NCBI RefSeq assembly: GCF_910585425.1
Contig: NZ_CAJUCP010000020.1
Location: forward strand, 1 to 64,000
Direction of reading: 5' to 3'
DNA from: an uncultured Acetatifactor sp.
GTDB lineage: Bacteria; Bacillota; Clostridia; Lachnospirales; Lachnospiraceae
Length of the DNA stretch: 64,000 nt
Shown here: piece after piece, positions 18,678 through 27,279 of the stretch
Layout: every line of letters begins with the position of its first letter
Position numbering within the stretch: position 1 is the stretch's first letter
The notes under the pieces: model-generated
What the model was told of the DNA's origin: nothing
Seen by the model: only the letters and a program-made list of their open reading frames with translations
The model's database searches: none
Program-made: the position numbers and the translations under genes

Positions 18678-19478
18678 CTACTTCCACCTGGCCTCATAAA
18701 AATGCACTGACCTTTCACCCTCAGGCGGCAAAGCCATATAATCCCCATACTTCTTTTTCAACAGGGCATCATACCCCCCCGGTATCGTAAACTCGTGTCC
18801 CTCAAACATAGCTTTCCCTGCCGCAAACCATTCCTTCTGGAAGAAGTCCTTTTCTCCAGGTCCCCATACGACAGTACCGACCCATTGGCACTCATCATAA
18901 TCATAGCCTTCGCATAGATGGTTCAAGCGTCTACAGACCCATTCGTTTGAAACTAACCTGGAAAAAGGATACAGCAGAACCTTGACAGTCTTCTTCATCA
19001 AAGTCGCCCCCGTTCCAAACCTGTAATTCGCGAATGCATACAGCTTTTTATATATCCCTGCCTGCCTTTCGATTCTTGTCCGCTTATGCGTCTCTGTCGG
19101 TAGCCCATCTAGCGGAAATATATCAATATAAATTCCCAGCGAGTCTTCTGTAACAAGAAAATGCTCTTTTAATATCGTTCTGCCATCAATCAATTTAGCA
19201 AAGGGAAATGTCCTTATTTCCTGATAATGCAGATATTCGATATAGGAATCCACTTTGTCTGTTTTTATATTCTTTAAAAACCTTTCGTAATCAGGCCTCG
19301 GCATCCAGACATCAATATCATTATCCCATGGAATATAACCCTGATGCCGAATAGCTCCTAAAAGCGTCCCGGCAGCAAGGTAGTATCTTAGATGTTTTTT
19401 TTCACAATAAACCGAAAATTTATGTAACAAATCAAGCATCAATACTTTTGCTTCTGACTCTTGAATTATTTTATCCAT
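18678..19478 (-). CDS. LicD-family phosphotransferase
   Basis: LicD proteins transfer phosphocholine, phosphoglycerol or phosphoribitol from CDP-activated donors to glycans. The 266-residue protein has the hallmark AAGTLLGAIRHQGYIPWDN followed by DIDVWMPRPDY near residues 52-62, with the DxD metal site. ATG 19478 follows GAGGTATGAG; TTG at 19490 is the only in-frame upstream candidate. A TagD-like cytidylyltransferase gene lies 43 nt upstream, which would supply the CDP donor. Together they predict a phospho-substituted polymer. Confidence 0.9.
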   Translation of the reverse strand: MDKIIQESEAKVLMLDLLHKFSVYCEKKHLRYYLAAGTLLGAIRHQGYIPWDNDIDVWMPRPDYERFLKNIKTDKVDSYIEYLHYQEIRTFPFAKLIDGRTILKEHFLVTEDSLGIYIDIFPLDGLPTETHKRTRIERQAGIYKKLYAFANYRFGTGATLMKKTVKVLLYPFSRLVSNEWVCRRLNHLCEGYDYDECQWVGTVVWGPGEKDFFQKEWFAAGKAMFEGHEFTIPGGYDALLKKKYGDYMALPPEGERSVHFYEARWK

Positions 19479-19521
19479 CTCATACCTCAACGTCAGTCAA
19501 TCTTTGTGTTTCGTTTTTTTC

Positions 19522-19956
19522 TTATAAAATTTTCTTCATATTCATTTGATTGGCAAGTCTGTTCTTTAAATCTGTAGATGAAATCTCAGGAGTTCTTGGA
19601 AGATATATGATGTCACATTTCTCTTTTACAGCAGCATATTCCTTCATCTGAGGAAATTTTTCAGCATAATCATCACCTAATACAAAGATATCAATCCCAT
19701 ACTTCTCTATATCATCAACTTTCTGATTCATATCATATTCAAAGAATACTTCATCAACAAATCTTAATTCTTTTATCATTTGCCGTCTGGTATTCTCGTC
19801 CAAAATCGTAGCCTTCCCTTTCGAAAAGCACATCGCATCTGTCGATACACCAACATACAATTGCCCCCCCAAAGATTTTGCCCTTTTAAGTAAAAAATAA
19901 TGCCCATAATGAAACAAGTCCCAGGTTCCATATGTTATAACCCTTTTGCTGCTCAT
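19522..19956 (-). CDS. glycerol-3-phosphate cytidylyltransferase-like (TagD family)
   Basis: 144-residue nucleotidyltransferase that couples CTP to a polyol or amino-alcohol phosphate. The HxGH signature is in YGTWDLFHYGHYFLLKRAK (His16, His19), with STDAMCF, DIFVLGDDYAEKF and the closing PRTPEISSTDLK. This pattern is closest to TagD/TarD, so CDP-glycerol is the best guess for the product, feeding LicD. ATG 19956 follows AGGAGGAGGCAT; the open frame reaches 19995. The specificity could also be another polyol phosphate. Confidence 0.88.
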   Translation of the reverse strand: MSSKRVITYGTWDLFHYGHYFLLKRAKSLGGQLYVGVSTDAMCFSKGKATILDENTRRQMIKELRFVDEVFFEYDMNQKVDDIEKYGIDIFVLGDDYAEKFPQMKEYAAVKEKCDIIYLPRTPEISSTDLKNRLANQMNMKKIL

Positions 19957-19997
19957 ATGCCTCCTCCTGCGCTGCACTTCAATGATACTTATCAAAT

Positions 19998-20549
19998 CTA
20001 TGTATTAAGATAAGGCTTAGTATCTACAGTCAACAAACTGATAAATATCTTCCCTTCCGGAACCCTCCACGCAAGCAGCTTCTCTTTTGCCTTTGTACTG
20101 CTCGCTATTGCCGCATCACAGTTTTTCGTAATGATTTTTCTTGTCAATTTCTGTATCTTTCCGATATTGCGCTCCGAGAGCAACGTCCCGTCTGTGAGAT
20201 GAATAAATTTCTTCTTATTTCGCTTACACCACCAAAGCGCTTGTAGAGCTGCCGAATTATATTCCATAGCTATCACGACATCCGGTTCTATTTCATACAA
20301 TTTTTTTCCGATGCTCACTGGTAAGTGTACAAATCTTTTATCTATCCTCCCGTTCAGCTCAATTACTTTTGAATGAAGGACATATGAATTCAATAGTTTA
20401 TCTTCCCTTATATTCCATAAGCGATTCCCTTCCCTCTCATTTGTATAAATCACATGCAGTTCATGTTTCCTGACTGTTGTTTGGATATGATAAAACAAGT
20501 CAACCCTATATGGAGACGGTATATTTGTAATCAATGCGACCTTGCCCAT
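19998..20549 (-). CDS. N-terminal (acceptor) half of a GT4 glycosyltransferase
   Basis: 183 residues that cover only the first Rossmann domain of a GT4/GT-B enzyme: MGKVALITNIPSPYRVDLFY, the EIEPDVVIAMEYNSAAL strand and KKFIHLTDGTLLSERN, ending at IFISLLTVDTKPYLNT, which is where the interdomain linker begins in full-length homologues. The missing donor-binding domain is encoded by the gene directly upstream (20553-21119), that is, in reversed order. GGGAGG lies about 14 nt before the ATG and the genes are separated by 3 nt, so both are likely translated. It may assemble with its partner in trans, or be one product of a rearrangement. Confidence 0.82.
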   Translation of the reverse strand: MGKVALITNIPSPYRVDLFYHIQTTVRKHELHVIYTNEREGNRLWNIREDKLLNSYVLHSKVIELNGRIDKRFVHLPVSIGKKLYEIEPDVVIAMEYNSAALQALWWCKRNKKKFIHLTDGTLLSERNIGKIQKLTRKIITKNCDAAIASSTKAKEKLLAWRVPEGKIFISLLTVDTKPYLNT

Positions 20550-20552
20550 AAA

Positions 20553-21119
20553 TCAATTTGCATCCTCCCTCATCACAAAATCGATTGCATCCAGATACCC
20601 TGTCACCACATTCTCAAACGAAAATTTCTCCACCAATGCCCTGTCAGCACCTTCCAAATGTATTGTCCCATTCAATACGTTCTCAATCTTTTGCCCAAAT
20701 TCCTCTGCATCATAAGGATTCACTATGAGGCCGTTCTTTCCTTCTTCTATTACGTCATATGCCCCGTCTGCATACTTTGAGGAAACAATCGGCACTCCCG
20801 CACAAAGCGCCTCTACCAGCACAAGCCCAAAACAATCCTCTCGTGTCGGAAACACAAATATGTCTGCATCTCTATATTCCTGAATCAAATCATTTCCCTG
20901 TTTAAATCCACAGAATTCAACTTTGCTCTCTATGCCATTGCTTTGTGCCAACTGCCTGATTTCAGAAATCTCACCCTCATTTCCATTTCCAACGATTCGA
21001 AGGCGAAAATCCTGCTTTACAAATTTGAGCGCATCCATCAACAAGTCCAGCCCTTTTCGTTTCACCATGCTTCCAACATACAGCAGATGTCCACACGATG
21101 ACAGTTGCGTATCATTCAT
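20553..21119 (-). CDS. C-terminal (donor-binding) half of a GT4 glycosyltransferase
   Basis: 188 residues equal to the second domain of a GT4 enzyme: LLYVGSMVKRKGLDLLMDAL, RLRIVGNGNEGE, DIFVFPTREDCFGLVLVEAL with the D-x7-E donor-binding pair (Asp95/Glu103) and GVPIVSSKYADGA. It lacks any acceptor domain. Its ATG overlaps the TGA of the upstream GT4 gene by 4 nt, so it is translationally coupled and not an obviously broken tail. The matching N-terminal half follows downstream. The two ORFs together cover one complete enzyme, but permuted. Confidence 0.82.
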   Translation of the reverse strand: MNDTQLSSCGHLLYVGSMVKRKGLDLLMDALKFVKQDFRLRIVGNGNEGEISEIRQLAQSNGIESKVEFCGFKQGNDLIQEYRDADIFVFPTREDCFGLVLVEALCAGVPIVSSKYADGAYDVIEEGKNGLIVNPYDAEEFGQKIENVLNGTIHLEGADRALVEKFSFENVVTGYLDAIDFVMREDAN

Positions 21120-22336
21120 TTATGCACACTCCCTAAGTATTTATGCCTATGTCCGTCATCTGCCACGCTTTGGTATATTTCCATCAGCTGCAAATAATTC
21201 TCTAGTGCCGAATATTGCTTTCCAATTTCTCTGTCTACCATAAATGGCCTGTTTTCAAACATTCTGACTTTATTAGCCAAGTCCTCTGAACTATCGTACC
21301 TGAATTTCAGTCCTGTAATTCCCTCAGTCACTATGCTCCCGGCATTCCCTATCTCAGAACATATCACCGGCGTCCCGACACCATATGCCTCCAGAATCGT
21401 CATGGGAAACCCTTCATACAATTGTGTCGGCAAGATAAGCGCCCTGGATTCTGCCAGAATCTTTCCAATTTCCCTATTTGGGATGAATCCTCGCATCTCT
21501 ACAGTCTTCAACCCATTTTCTTTTATATAATTTTTGCACCATTCCTCCATCGGGCCCTTTCCACAAATCATCAGTCCAGGTGAGCCGTCCCCATAAATGC
21601 CCTCCACCTGTTTCCAAGCCCGAAGCAGGATATCAATCCCTTTCAACTTCTCTACTCGTCCAACAAATACATATTGGCCTATACGTTCTCTATCCACCTT
21701 TCGGCAAGGCTTCCACTCTTCCATATCAAAAGCAAAATTCGGCTTCACATAAACCCTGTTTTCCTCAATCTGCCTTAACTTTAAAAGCTTTTCCTTATTA
21801 AACTCCGTCAGGCAGATATAATTCAGCTTCCTATAGACTCCCGTCATCCTGTGCAGCTTCATGCTAATGACACAGGCCAATGTCTGAATCCTGCTGTCCC
21901 TGTAGCACTTATGTCTTACCGCACATCTTAATCCCTTTTCCACGCAATCCTCACAGATATGTCCGTCCCGGTAGAAAGTCGCTCCCGGGCAGAGCATACG
22001 GAAATTGTGGATAGTCTGCACCACCGGAACATCCCTTGACAGAGCGGCATAATATACGGACGGGCTGACCAGATTCAGCGTATTGTGCACATGGACAATC
22101 TCTATGTTCTGATTCCAGATAATATCTCTTATGTCCATGTATGTGCGCGGATTGAACACCGTCGTAACCGGCAGAGCCAGTTTCCTGAAAAAGGATAGCT
22201 TGTTCAATTCGGAATTATCCCGGCTGTAAAGGCTCACTTTATGTCCATTATTCTCCAGCAGCTTCTTTTCGTTGGCAACAACGGTATCTTCTCCCCCGGG
22301 AATTTGATAATAGTTATGTACGATTAAGATGTTCAC
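21116..22336 (-). CDS. glycosyltransferase family 4
   Basis: Full-length GT4 enzyme of 406 residues: MNILIVHNYYQIPGGEDTVV start, EIVHVHNTLNLVSPSVYYAA and VVQTIHNFRMLCPGATFYRDG with a four-Cys insert (CEDCVEKGLRCAVRHKC, residues about 130-146) typical of this subfamily, YVFVGRVEKLKGIDILL, and LPTQLYEGFPMTILEAYGVG containing E-x7-E. Translation starts at GTG 22336 with AAGGAAAG before it, overlapping the upstream gene by 23 nt. Confidence 0.9.
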   Translation of the reverse strand: MNILIVHNYYQIPGGEDTVVANEKKLLENNGHKVSLYSRDNSELNKLSFFRKLALPVTTVFNPRTYMDIRDIIWNQNIEIVHVHNTLNLVSPSVYYAALSRDVPVVQTIHNFRMLCPGATFYRDGHICEDCVEKGLRCAVRHKCYRDSRIQTLACVISMKLHRMTGVYRKLNYICLTEFNKEKLLKLRQIEENRVYVKPNFAFDMEEWKPCRKVDRERIGQYVFVGRVEKLKGIDILLRAWKQVEGIYGDGSPGLMICGKGPMEEWCKNYIKENGLKTVEMRGFIPNREIGKILAESRALILPTQLYEGFPMTILEAYGVGTPVICSEIGNAGSIVTEGITGLKFRYDSSEDLANKVRMFENRPFMVDREIGKQYSALENYLQLMEIYQSVADDGHRHKYLGSVHK

Positions 22337-23321
22337 ATACTCTTTCCTTTATTTTCACTACAGCCCTTCTCAACCGGCGCCAATTCCGTTTTTTCGAAAT
22401 GCCGATAACTTTTTTCAGATGCTCAAGATACTGCTCTTCCGTAGGTTCGGTTTTAAAATACTGGAACATTGTCTTAAAGCCATATCTCTTTTCAGCCGGC
22501 AAGTGCCAGATGGGAAGTTCCGCATCCGAAGCAGATACATTATCATAGCGCGCCGCCGTCCACATACGTTTTATATATTGATTCCCTGCGGATTCCTGAT
22601 GGCCCAGGCGTGCATATATCATACTAAGGAAATGCGCTTCTTCATTCAGCTTCACTTCTTTGGATAAATATTTTTGATAATTCAAATCCCAGAGCTTCTT
22701 ATATTCATTGATTATCCGAGGGACTATGCTGCTGCTTACCGCTATCCATTCTCCACCCTTATATTCCATTTCGCTGGCTTCCCCGAAAAATTCCTGATAA
22801 AGCATCCTCATCTGAGCAGTGCTTATCCCATTGATAGGATAATCCAATGCATGTCCCTTGCCTTTAAACGAAACAATCTTCTTCTCTTCAATCTCCCGGA
22901 ACACAAGGAACAAATCCTTCGTTATGAAACAGTCAGAATCAAGTATCAAAAAATTGCCATCAATATTCTGTAGATATCCCAATATGTCGAACAGGAAGAA
23001 CTGATTGCGCCAAGCTCCATACCAATCTTTGGGAGTCCTGTTCGTCAGTTCCAATCTTTGTACCCTCACATTCTTTTCATCAAAAAAACGGCAAATATTT
23101 ACCCCCCCGACATCAGTCGGTATATCAGCGACATTTGTAAAAAACATGTATTGTACAGATTGATTCTTTTGGGTCAACAAAGCCGATTTATAAAAATCAT
23201 ACACACACCGCCAATAGACTTCCTGAAATCCTACGGAACTGGTGTCCCCACCCACGGAAGGATAATAGCTTTCATCATCCGGGCTCTCAGCATACAACCA
23301 TGTTATGATATAGTCAGCCAT
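22314..23321 (-). CDS. glycosyltransferase-like protein of unknown specificity
   Basis: 335-residue soluble protein. A GT-A-like core is suggested by NFLILDSDCFITKDL (DxD-type motif near residue 123) and by the acceptor-side motif NEEAHFLSMIYARLG. The N-terminus (DYIITWLYAESPDDESYYPS) does not match GT2. RBS AGGGGGATAAGTC precedes ATG. As the second gene of the polysaccharide operon it is probably one of the repeat-unit transferases, but I cannot name a CAZy family. Confidence 0.7.
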   Translation of the reverse strand: MADYIITWLYAESPDDESYYPSVGGDTSSVGFQEVYWRCVYDFYKSALLTQKNQSVQYMFFTNVADIPTDVGGVNICRFFDEKNVRVQRLELTNRTPKDWYGAWRNQFFLFDILGYLQNIDGNFLILDSDCFITKDLFLVFREIEEKKIVSFKGKGHALDYPINGISTAQMRMLYQEFFGEASEMEYKGGEWIAVSSSIVPRIINEYKKLWDLNYQKYLSKEVKLNEEAHFLSMIYARLGHQESAGNQYIKRMWTAARYDNVSASDAELPIWHLPAEKRYGFKTMFQYFKTEPTEEQYLEHLKKVIGISKKRNWRRLRRAVVKIKERVCEHLNRT

Positions 23322-23349
23322 GACTTATCCCCCTTCAAAATCAATATGC

Positions 23350-24177
23350 TCAACGCTTTATGGTCTTTTTGTGAAAGTATGCCCTATTCTCTCCCAATGT
23401 CTTCCAGAGAAACACCGCATTCGTATGCAGATACCTCCCGAACAGCCTCCCCGGCTCCTGCATCAACCGATACACCCATTCCAGATTCCCCCGCTGCATC
23501 CACTTCGGCGCCCTTTTGATATTCCCCGCGAAATAATCAAACCCCGCGCCGACCCCAACCATCAGCCCCTTCACCTTCCCCTGGTGCTCCGCCATCCATC
23601 GCTCCTGCTTGGGCGCTCCCAGGCCTACCCAGACGAAGTCTGCCCTCGCCTCATTTATCAGCCGGACGATTTCTTCGTCCTCCGCAGCCGACACAGGCCC
23701 GAACGGCGGGCTGTACATGCCCGCAATCTGAATCCCCCCATGCGCCGCTTCCAGCCTCTCCGCCAGCTTCCCCAACGTCTCTTCGGTGCTTCCATAGAAA
23801 AAGTGCCGGTATCCCTGGCTCTCGGATATCCTGAAGATTTCTCCCATCAAATCCGGGCCGGTGGTGCGCCGCATGGCCGGAAAGCCCCTCCTGCGCCCCA
23901 GGGAGCTCAATGGCCCTCCATCCGGAATCGCCATGATGCCGCCGTTTAGCACTTTCCTGTATTCCGGGTCCTCGTAGGCGGTGACCACCGTATGTACATT
24001 CGTGACGCAGATATAGTCTCCCGAAAGTTCCGACAGGTTCCCGGAAATATATGCGACAAGCCATTTCATATCGATTGCCGCAACATCAACCCCCAAAATG
24101 TTGCAGACAGGTATGGAAGCTTTCTCCTGCTTACGCAGGTAATCCGGATTATAAGCCGCCGTCTCGCCCCCATGCAT
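23350..24177 (-). CDS. WecG/TagA/CpsF-family glycosyltransferase (GT26)
   Basis: 275 residues. Family motifs include ICVTNVHTVVTAYEDPEYR, GGIMAIPDGGPLSSLGRRRG, RTTGPDLMGEIFR, HFFYGSTEETL, FVWVGLGAPKQERWMAEHQG and VGVGAGFDYFAGNIKRAPKW. These enzymes add the second sugar (often ManNAc) to an undecaprenyl-linked primer. It is the first gene of the polysaccharide operon, but its base composition is closer to the GC-rich chromosome than to the AT-rich genes that follow, so it may be the conserved edge of a variable locus. No initiating undecaprenyl-phosphate sugar transferase is encoded in the window. Confidence 0.92.
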   Translation of the reverse strand: MHGGETAAYNPDYLRKQEKASIPVCNILGVDVAAIDMKWLVAYISGNLSELSGDYICVTNVHTVVTAYEDPEYRKVLNGGIMAIPDGGPLSSLGRRRGFPAMRRTTGPDLMGEIFRISESQGYRHFFYGSTEETLGKLAERLEAAHGGIQIAGMYSPPFGPVSAAEDEEIVRLINEARADFVWVGLGAPKQERWMAEHQGKVKGLMVGVGAGFDYFAGNIKRAPKWMQRGNLEWVYRLMQEPGRLFGRYLHTNAVFLWKTLGENRAYFHKKTIKR

Positions 24178-24259
24178 CTGCCCACCACCTGCCCTTTTAC
24201 GTTTCTTTCGCCCGCTTTACGGCCATTCAAGCCTTGCGGGTTGTTTTATTACTTTTTAC

Positions 24260-24288
24260 ATCATATAATGAAATTTTTAATAATGCAA
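24260..24288 (-). promoter_or_regulatory. predicted sigma-A promoter of the polysaccharide operon
   Basis: Minus-strand TTGCAT, exactly 17 nt, then TATGAT, about 80 nt upstream of the CpsF-type start, in a very AT-rich stretch. The first six bases and spacing fit a vegetative promoter. Confidence 0.6.
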
Positions 24289-24320
24289 GCCCTAATTTAT
24301 TTTTGTTGATTTTGATGGTT

Positions 24321-24352
24321 TTCAACAATCTACCGTGCATTTCATTGTTGAA
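24321..24352. other. inverted repeat in the 24.2-24.7 kb gap
   Basis: TTCAACAAT and ATTGTTGAA form a perfect 9-bp arm pair with a 14-nt spacer, about 35 nt upstream of the predicted operon promoter. It could be a protein-binding site or an RNA hairpin. Apart from this, the promoter and the spoVT terminator, the 506-bp gap shows no gene. Confidence 0.45.
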
Positions 24353-24498
24353 CTGACCTCTGTCCGCACTGGGTTTCCCCAGAACTCCGGATCTGGGCTC
24401 CACCATACCGTAAGCCTGATGGCACGGAGGTCCCTTATAATCGTCAACAACACAACCCTCTCTATGGGCACAGTGCAGCGCTCCATATCAGCTCTTCA

Positions 24499-24547
24499 TA
24501 AAAAAAGCCGCCGCACCTGCGATTCTTCCTTCGCTTGTGCGGCAGCT
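24499..24547 (-). terminator. rho-independent terminator downstream of spoVT
   Basis: Minus-strand GCTGCCGCACAAGCG pairs imperfectly with CGCAGGTGCGGCGGC, followed by TTTTTT. It is about 140 nt past the spoVT stop. Confidence 0.8.
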
Positions 24548-24683
24548 CCTCATTTCTATTTATACTGTTTAACGATTCCACTTGCCGTGAAACCAGACTG
24601 CATGACGCTGACTGGTTCAATCGCATGATTCCATCAGGCAGCGTTCAGCGTTATGCAGTATATTTCCGGCCAGTCAATCTGCC

Positions 24684-25229
24684 CTACTGCTCCATCTGTC
24701 TCCCCAAAAACCCCGCAGCCGACTGCAGCAGCTTCTGCTCCACCTCGCCCATGCGGGTCTTGTTGTCGTTCTGCAGCAGCACCACGCTTCCAATAATATC
24801 CCCCTCGCAGAGGATCGGCGCGATGGCCTCATGCTGGTACTCGTCCCCGCCCTCGTCGCAGACCGGGATGAAGCTCCTGTCCCCCCTGGTGGCCATGATG
24901 GTCTCCCGGTTGTGGATCTTCTCCTCCATCTGCCTGCTGACGGACTTGTTCACCATCTGCTTGTAGCCCCCGGCCGCAGCGATGAACTGGTCCCTGTCCG
25001 CAATCAGCGCCGCATGGCCGGAGACCTGGGCCAGGCTCTCCGCGTACTGCTTGGCGAAGGTGCTCATCTCCCCGATGGGGGAATACTTCTTCAAGATGAC
25101 CTGCCCCTCTCTGTCCGTGAAGATCTCCAGTGGATCCGACTCCCTGATGTGGAGCGTCCTGCGAATCTCCTTCGGAATGACTATCCTGCCCAAATCATCT
25201 ATACGTCTCACAATTCCTGTCGCTTTCAT
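24684..25229 (-). CDS. spoVT: stage V sporulation protein T-like transcriptional regulator
   Basis: 181 residues, close to the B. subtilis SpoVT length. Residues 1-50 are an AbrB/SpoVT DNA-binding domain (MKATGIVRRIDDLGRIVIPK, then EIRRTLHIRESDPLEIF); residues about 55-178 form a GAF-like domain. SpoVT is a forespore regulator acting on sigma-G genes and, in Clostridia, on wider sporulation control. ATG 25229 follows GGAGGGACGATATCT; the frame is open to 25262. The preceding 18-bp repeat array lies in its 5' leader. Confidence 0.9.
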   Translation of the reverse strand: MKATGIVRRIDDLGRIVIPKEIRRTLHIRESDPLEIFTDREGQVILKKYSPIGEMSTFAKQYAESLAQVSGHAALIADRDQFIAAAGGYKQMVNKSVSRQMEEKIHNRETIMATRGDRSFIPVCDEGGDEYQHEAIAPILCEGDIIGSVVLLQNDNKTRMGEVEQKLLQSAAGFLGRQMEQ

Positions 25230-25263
25230 AGATATCGTCCCTCCATTTGTCAAGTTTATCAAT

Positions 25264-25365
25264 GCTTCGCAAGAAGCCTTTGCTTCGTCAGAAGCCTTTG
25301 CTTCGCAAGAAGCCTTTGCTTCACAAGAAGCCTTCGCTTCGTTAAAAGCCTCTGCTTCCTCAGCC
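25264..25365. repeat. 18-bp tandem repeat array upstream of spoVT
   Basis: Five consecutive 18-bp units of the GCTTCGCAAGAAGCCTTT type (25264-25353) plus a partial sixth. Each unit contains complementary GAAGC and GCTTC blocks, so neighbouring units can form hairpins. The array occupies the gap between the ABC permease stop (25445) and the spoVT RBS. Confidence 0.9.
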
Positions 25366-25444
25366 TATTCGAGAAGCCCTTTTATCCATATGACGTGGAG
25401 TTAGTATCTGTAAAAAAAGGAATTATATGCATGTTCCACCGATG

Positions 25445-26248
25445 CTAATCTTTTTCATATCCATTCCTTTTATAAAGCATTAAAAACACCAGCACGCTAA
25501 TCGCAAGCTCTCCCAACAGCACCGCCATGTCCAGCGCGGAAATCACATATCTCTCCCCATTCGCCAGACGTTCCGTCATGCCTGTCATGACCCCGGTGAA
25601 CAGAAATCCCGAAATTTTGTGAAGCCCCTCCGACAGGTTCCCGAATACCGGTATCATCATGAACACCATCAGGAAGGGATAGGCGATCAGATTAGCATTC
25701 ATCTGGTTCTTGGCGCAGATCCCCACAATCATCCCCAGCACGCAGCTGGTCAGGGAAGCCACCGCGCTCACCAGGAAGAAGGGAATCCAGGGCACGATTT
25801 CCAGGGAAATCCCGCTGATGAAGAGCACGATGTAGTTCACTGCCATCAACAGCGCGAAAGGAATCAGGATGCTTCCGAAAAAATACTGCACCCCTGTAAT
25901 AGAAGATGTCATAAGGGCCCGCAGCGTATGGTTCTCTTTCTCCTCCGCAATGGAAGTCCCCACCATGATGAAGCCGTCCGCGCAGATATTCATGCTGATG
26001 CCGATATTCAAAAGCATCCCGGTGAGGAACGGCACCAAAGTGCCCTCCGACCTGACTCCGTAGAGAATCTTGCACACATACACCATCCCGATGACGATTA
26101 AAGGCCCTATCATAATCATCGTGTTCCGGCTGATGCACAGCCATTTGATCTGTGTCACCGCAGCTAATTTATGCAGGCTTCCGCCCCTCCCCGCACTGCC
26201 GCACATGCCCATCCCTGTGGGCTGCATCGTTCCATCCATACTTTTCAT
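25445..26248 (-). CDS. ABC transporter permease (ABC-2 type)
   Basis: 267-residue membrane protein with six hydrophobic helices. KWLCISRNTMIMIGPLIVIGM opens the first helix, SIAEEKENHTLRALMTSSITGVQ is the cytoplasmic loop typical of ABC-2 exporters, and LTSCVLGMIVGICAKNQMNAN follows. Its partner ATPase is encoded 42 nt upstream. Some N-terminal residues before the first helix are Gly/Met-rich. Substrate unknown; co-location with a LytTR/GHKL system suggests regulated peptide or drug export. Confidence 0.85.
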   Translation of the reverse strand: MKSMDGTMQPTGMGMCGSAGRGGSLHKLAAVTQIKWLCISRNTMIMIGPLIVIGMVYVCKILYGVRSEGTLVPFLTGMLLNIGISMNICADGFIMVGTSIAEEKENHTLRALMTSSITGVQYFFGSILIPFALLMAVNYIVLFISGISLEIVPWIPFFLVSAVASLTSCVLGMIVGICAKNQMNANLIAYPFLMVFMMIPVFGNLSEGLHKISGFLFTGVMTGMTERLANGERYVISALDMAVLLGELAISVLVFLMLYKRNGYEKD

Positions 26249-26290
26249 GTCAAAAATCTCCTTTCCGTAAGCTTAGTCCTACCTTCAAAT

Positions 26291-27148
26291 TCATACATTC
26301 AAATCTTTCCCCGTGACCTCCAGGAACACTGTCTCCAAGGTGGGCTCGCAGGAATGGATCCGCATAATCTCGTCCCCCTCCATCCACCGGGTGATCTTTA
26401 CGATGTTCTCGGGATTCTGGGCAAGTTCCATCTCCCTGCCGCCTGCCAGCAGCACATGGTACTTTTTGTTCCGGTTGTACTTCAGGCAGATTTCCTGGGG
26501 AGAGCCGAACTCCACGATCTCCCCGTCGTGGAGCAGGGCCACCCTGTCGCAGAGCTTGGTGGCCTCCTCCATGTTGTGGGTGGTGAGGAAGATCGCCATG
26601 CCCTGTTCCTTCAGCTCCAGGAGCATCCGGTGGATGGCCACGGCTGTGGTGGGATCCAGACCGCTGGTGGGCTCATCCAGGAACAGGACCCTGGGCTTGT
26701 GCAGCACCGCCCGTGCCAGGACCAGGCGCTGGGTCTGGCCCTTGGAGAGCTTCCCGGCAGGTTTGTTCTTATGCTCCGCAAGCCCTACCTGGGCCAGCAC
26801 CTGCTCCACCCTCTCCCGCGGCACTTTCCATATCCTGGCGAACACGGCCAGGTTCTGCCACACGGTCATCTTCTTATAGATGCCGCTGTTGTCCGAGACC
26901 ACGCCGATGTTCTCATAGATGGACTCGTCGATGTTGGCGGAGTCCGTGCCCAGGAGCCTGGCCTCCCCGGAGGTCTGCCGTAGCTGTCCGGTGATGATTT
27001 TGATCGTGGTGGTCTTCCCTGCCCCCGAGGGCCCCAGGAAGCCCAGGATCTCGCCCTGGCGCAGGGTCATGTTGATGTCCTTCAGCGCCAGCTCCGTTTT
27101 GAAGCGCTTGGAGACATGCGACAGAGATAGCAGTACATTCTGTTCCAT
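26291..27148 (-). CDS. ABC transporter ATP-binding protein
   Basis: 285 residues. Walker A is GPSGAGKTT near residue 39, signature LSKGQTQRL near 135, Walker B LFLDEPTSGLDP near 155 and the H-loop in FLTTHNMEEA. The LSKGQ variant of the signature is common in this subgroup. It pairs with the permease encoded downstream and starts 131 nt after the LytTR regulator stop. Confidence 0.92.
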   Translation of the reverse strand: MEQNVLLSLSHVSKRFKTELALKDINMTLRQGEILGFLGPSGAGKTTTIKIITGQLRQTSGEARLLGTDSANIDESIYENIGVVSDNSGIYKKMTVWQNLAVFARIWKVPRERVEQVLAQVGLAEHKNKPAGKLSKGQTQRLVLARAVLHKPRVLFLDEPTSGLDPTTAVAIHRMLLELKEQGMAIFLTTHNMEEATKLCDRVALLHDGEIVEFGSPQEICLKYNRNKKYHVLLAGGREMELAQNPENIVKITRWMEGDEIMRIHSCEPTLETVFLEVTGKDLNV

Positions 27149-27279
27149 ACAATTATCCTCTTTCCTTGTTTTTTATGTGGGTGCGACGTTCACGCCCCCA
27201 CTACAGCCATCTTACCACCCGCCCCCGCCCCCGTGGGAAAATATGCCCAAACGGAAGGAGGCGCTGCCTGAGCGGAATC

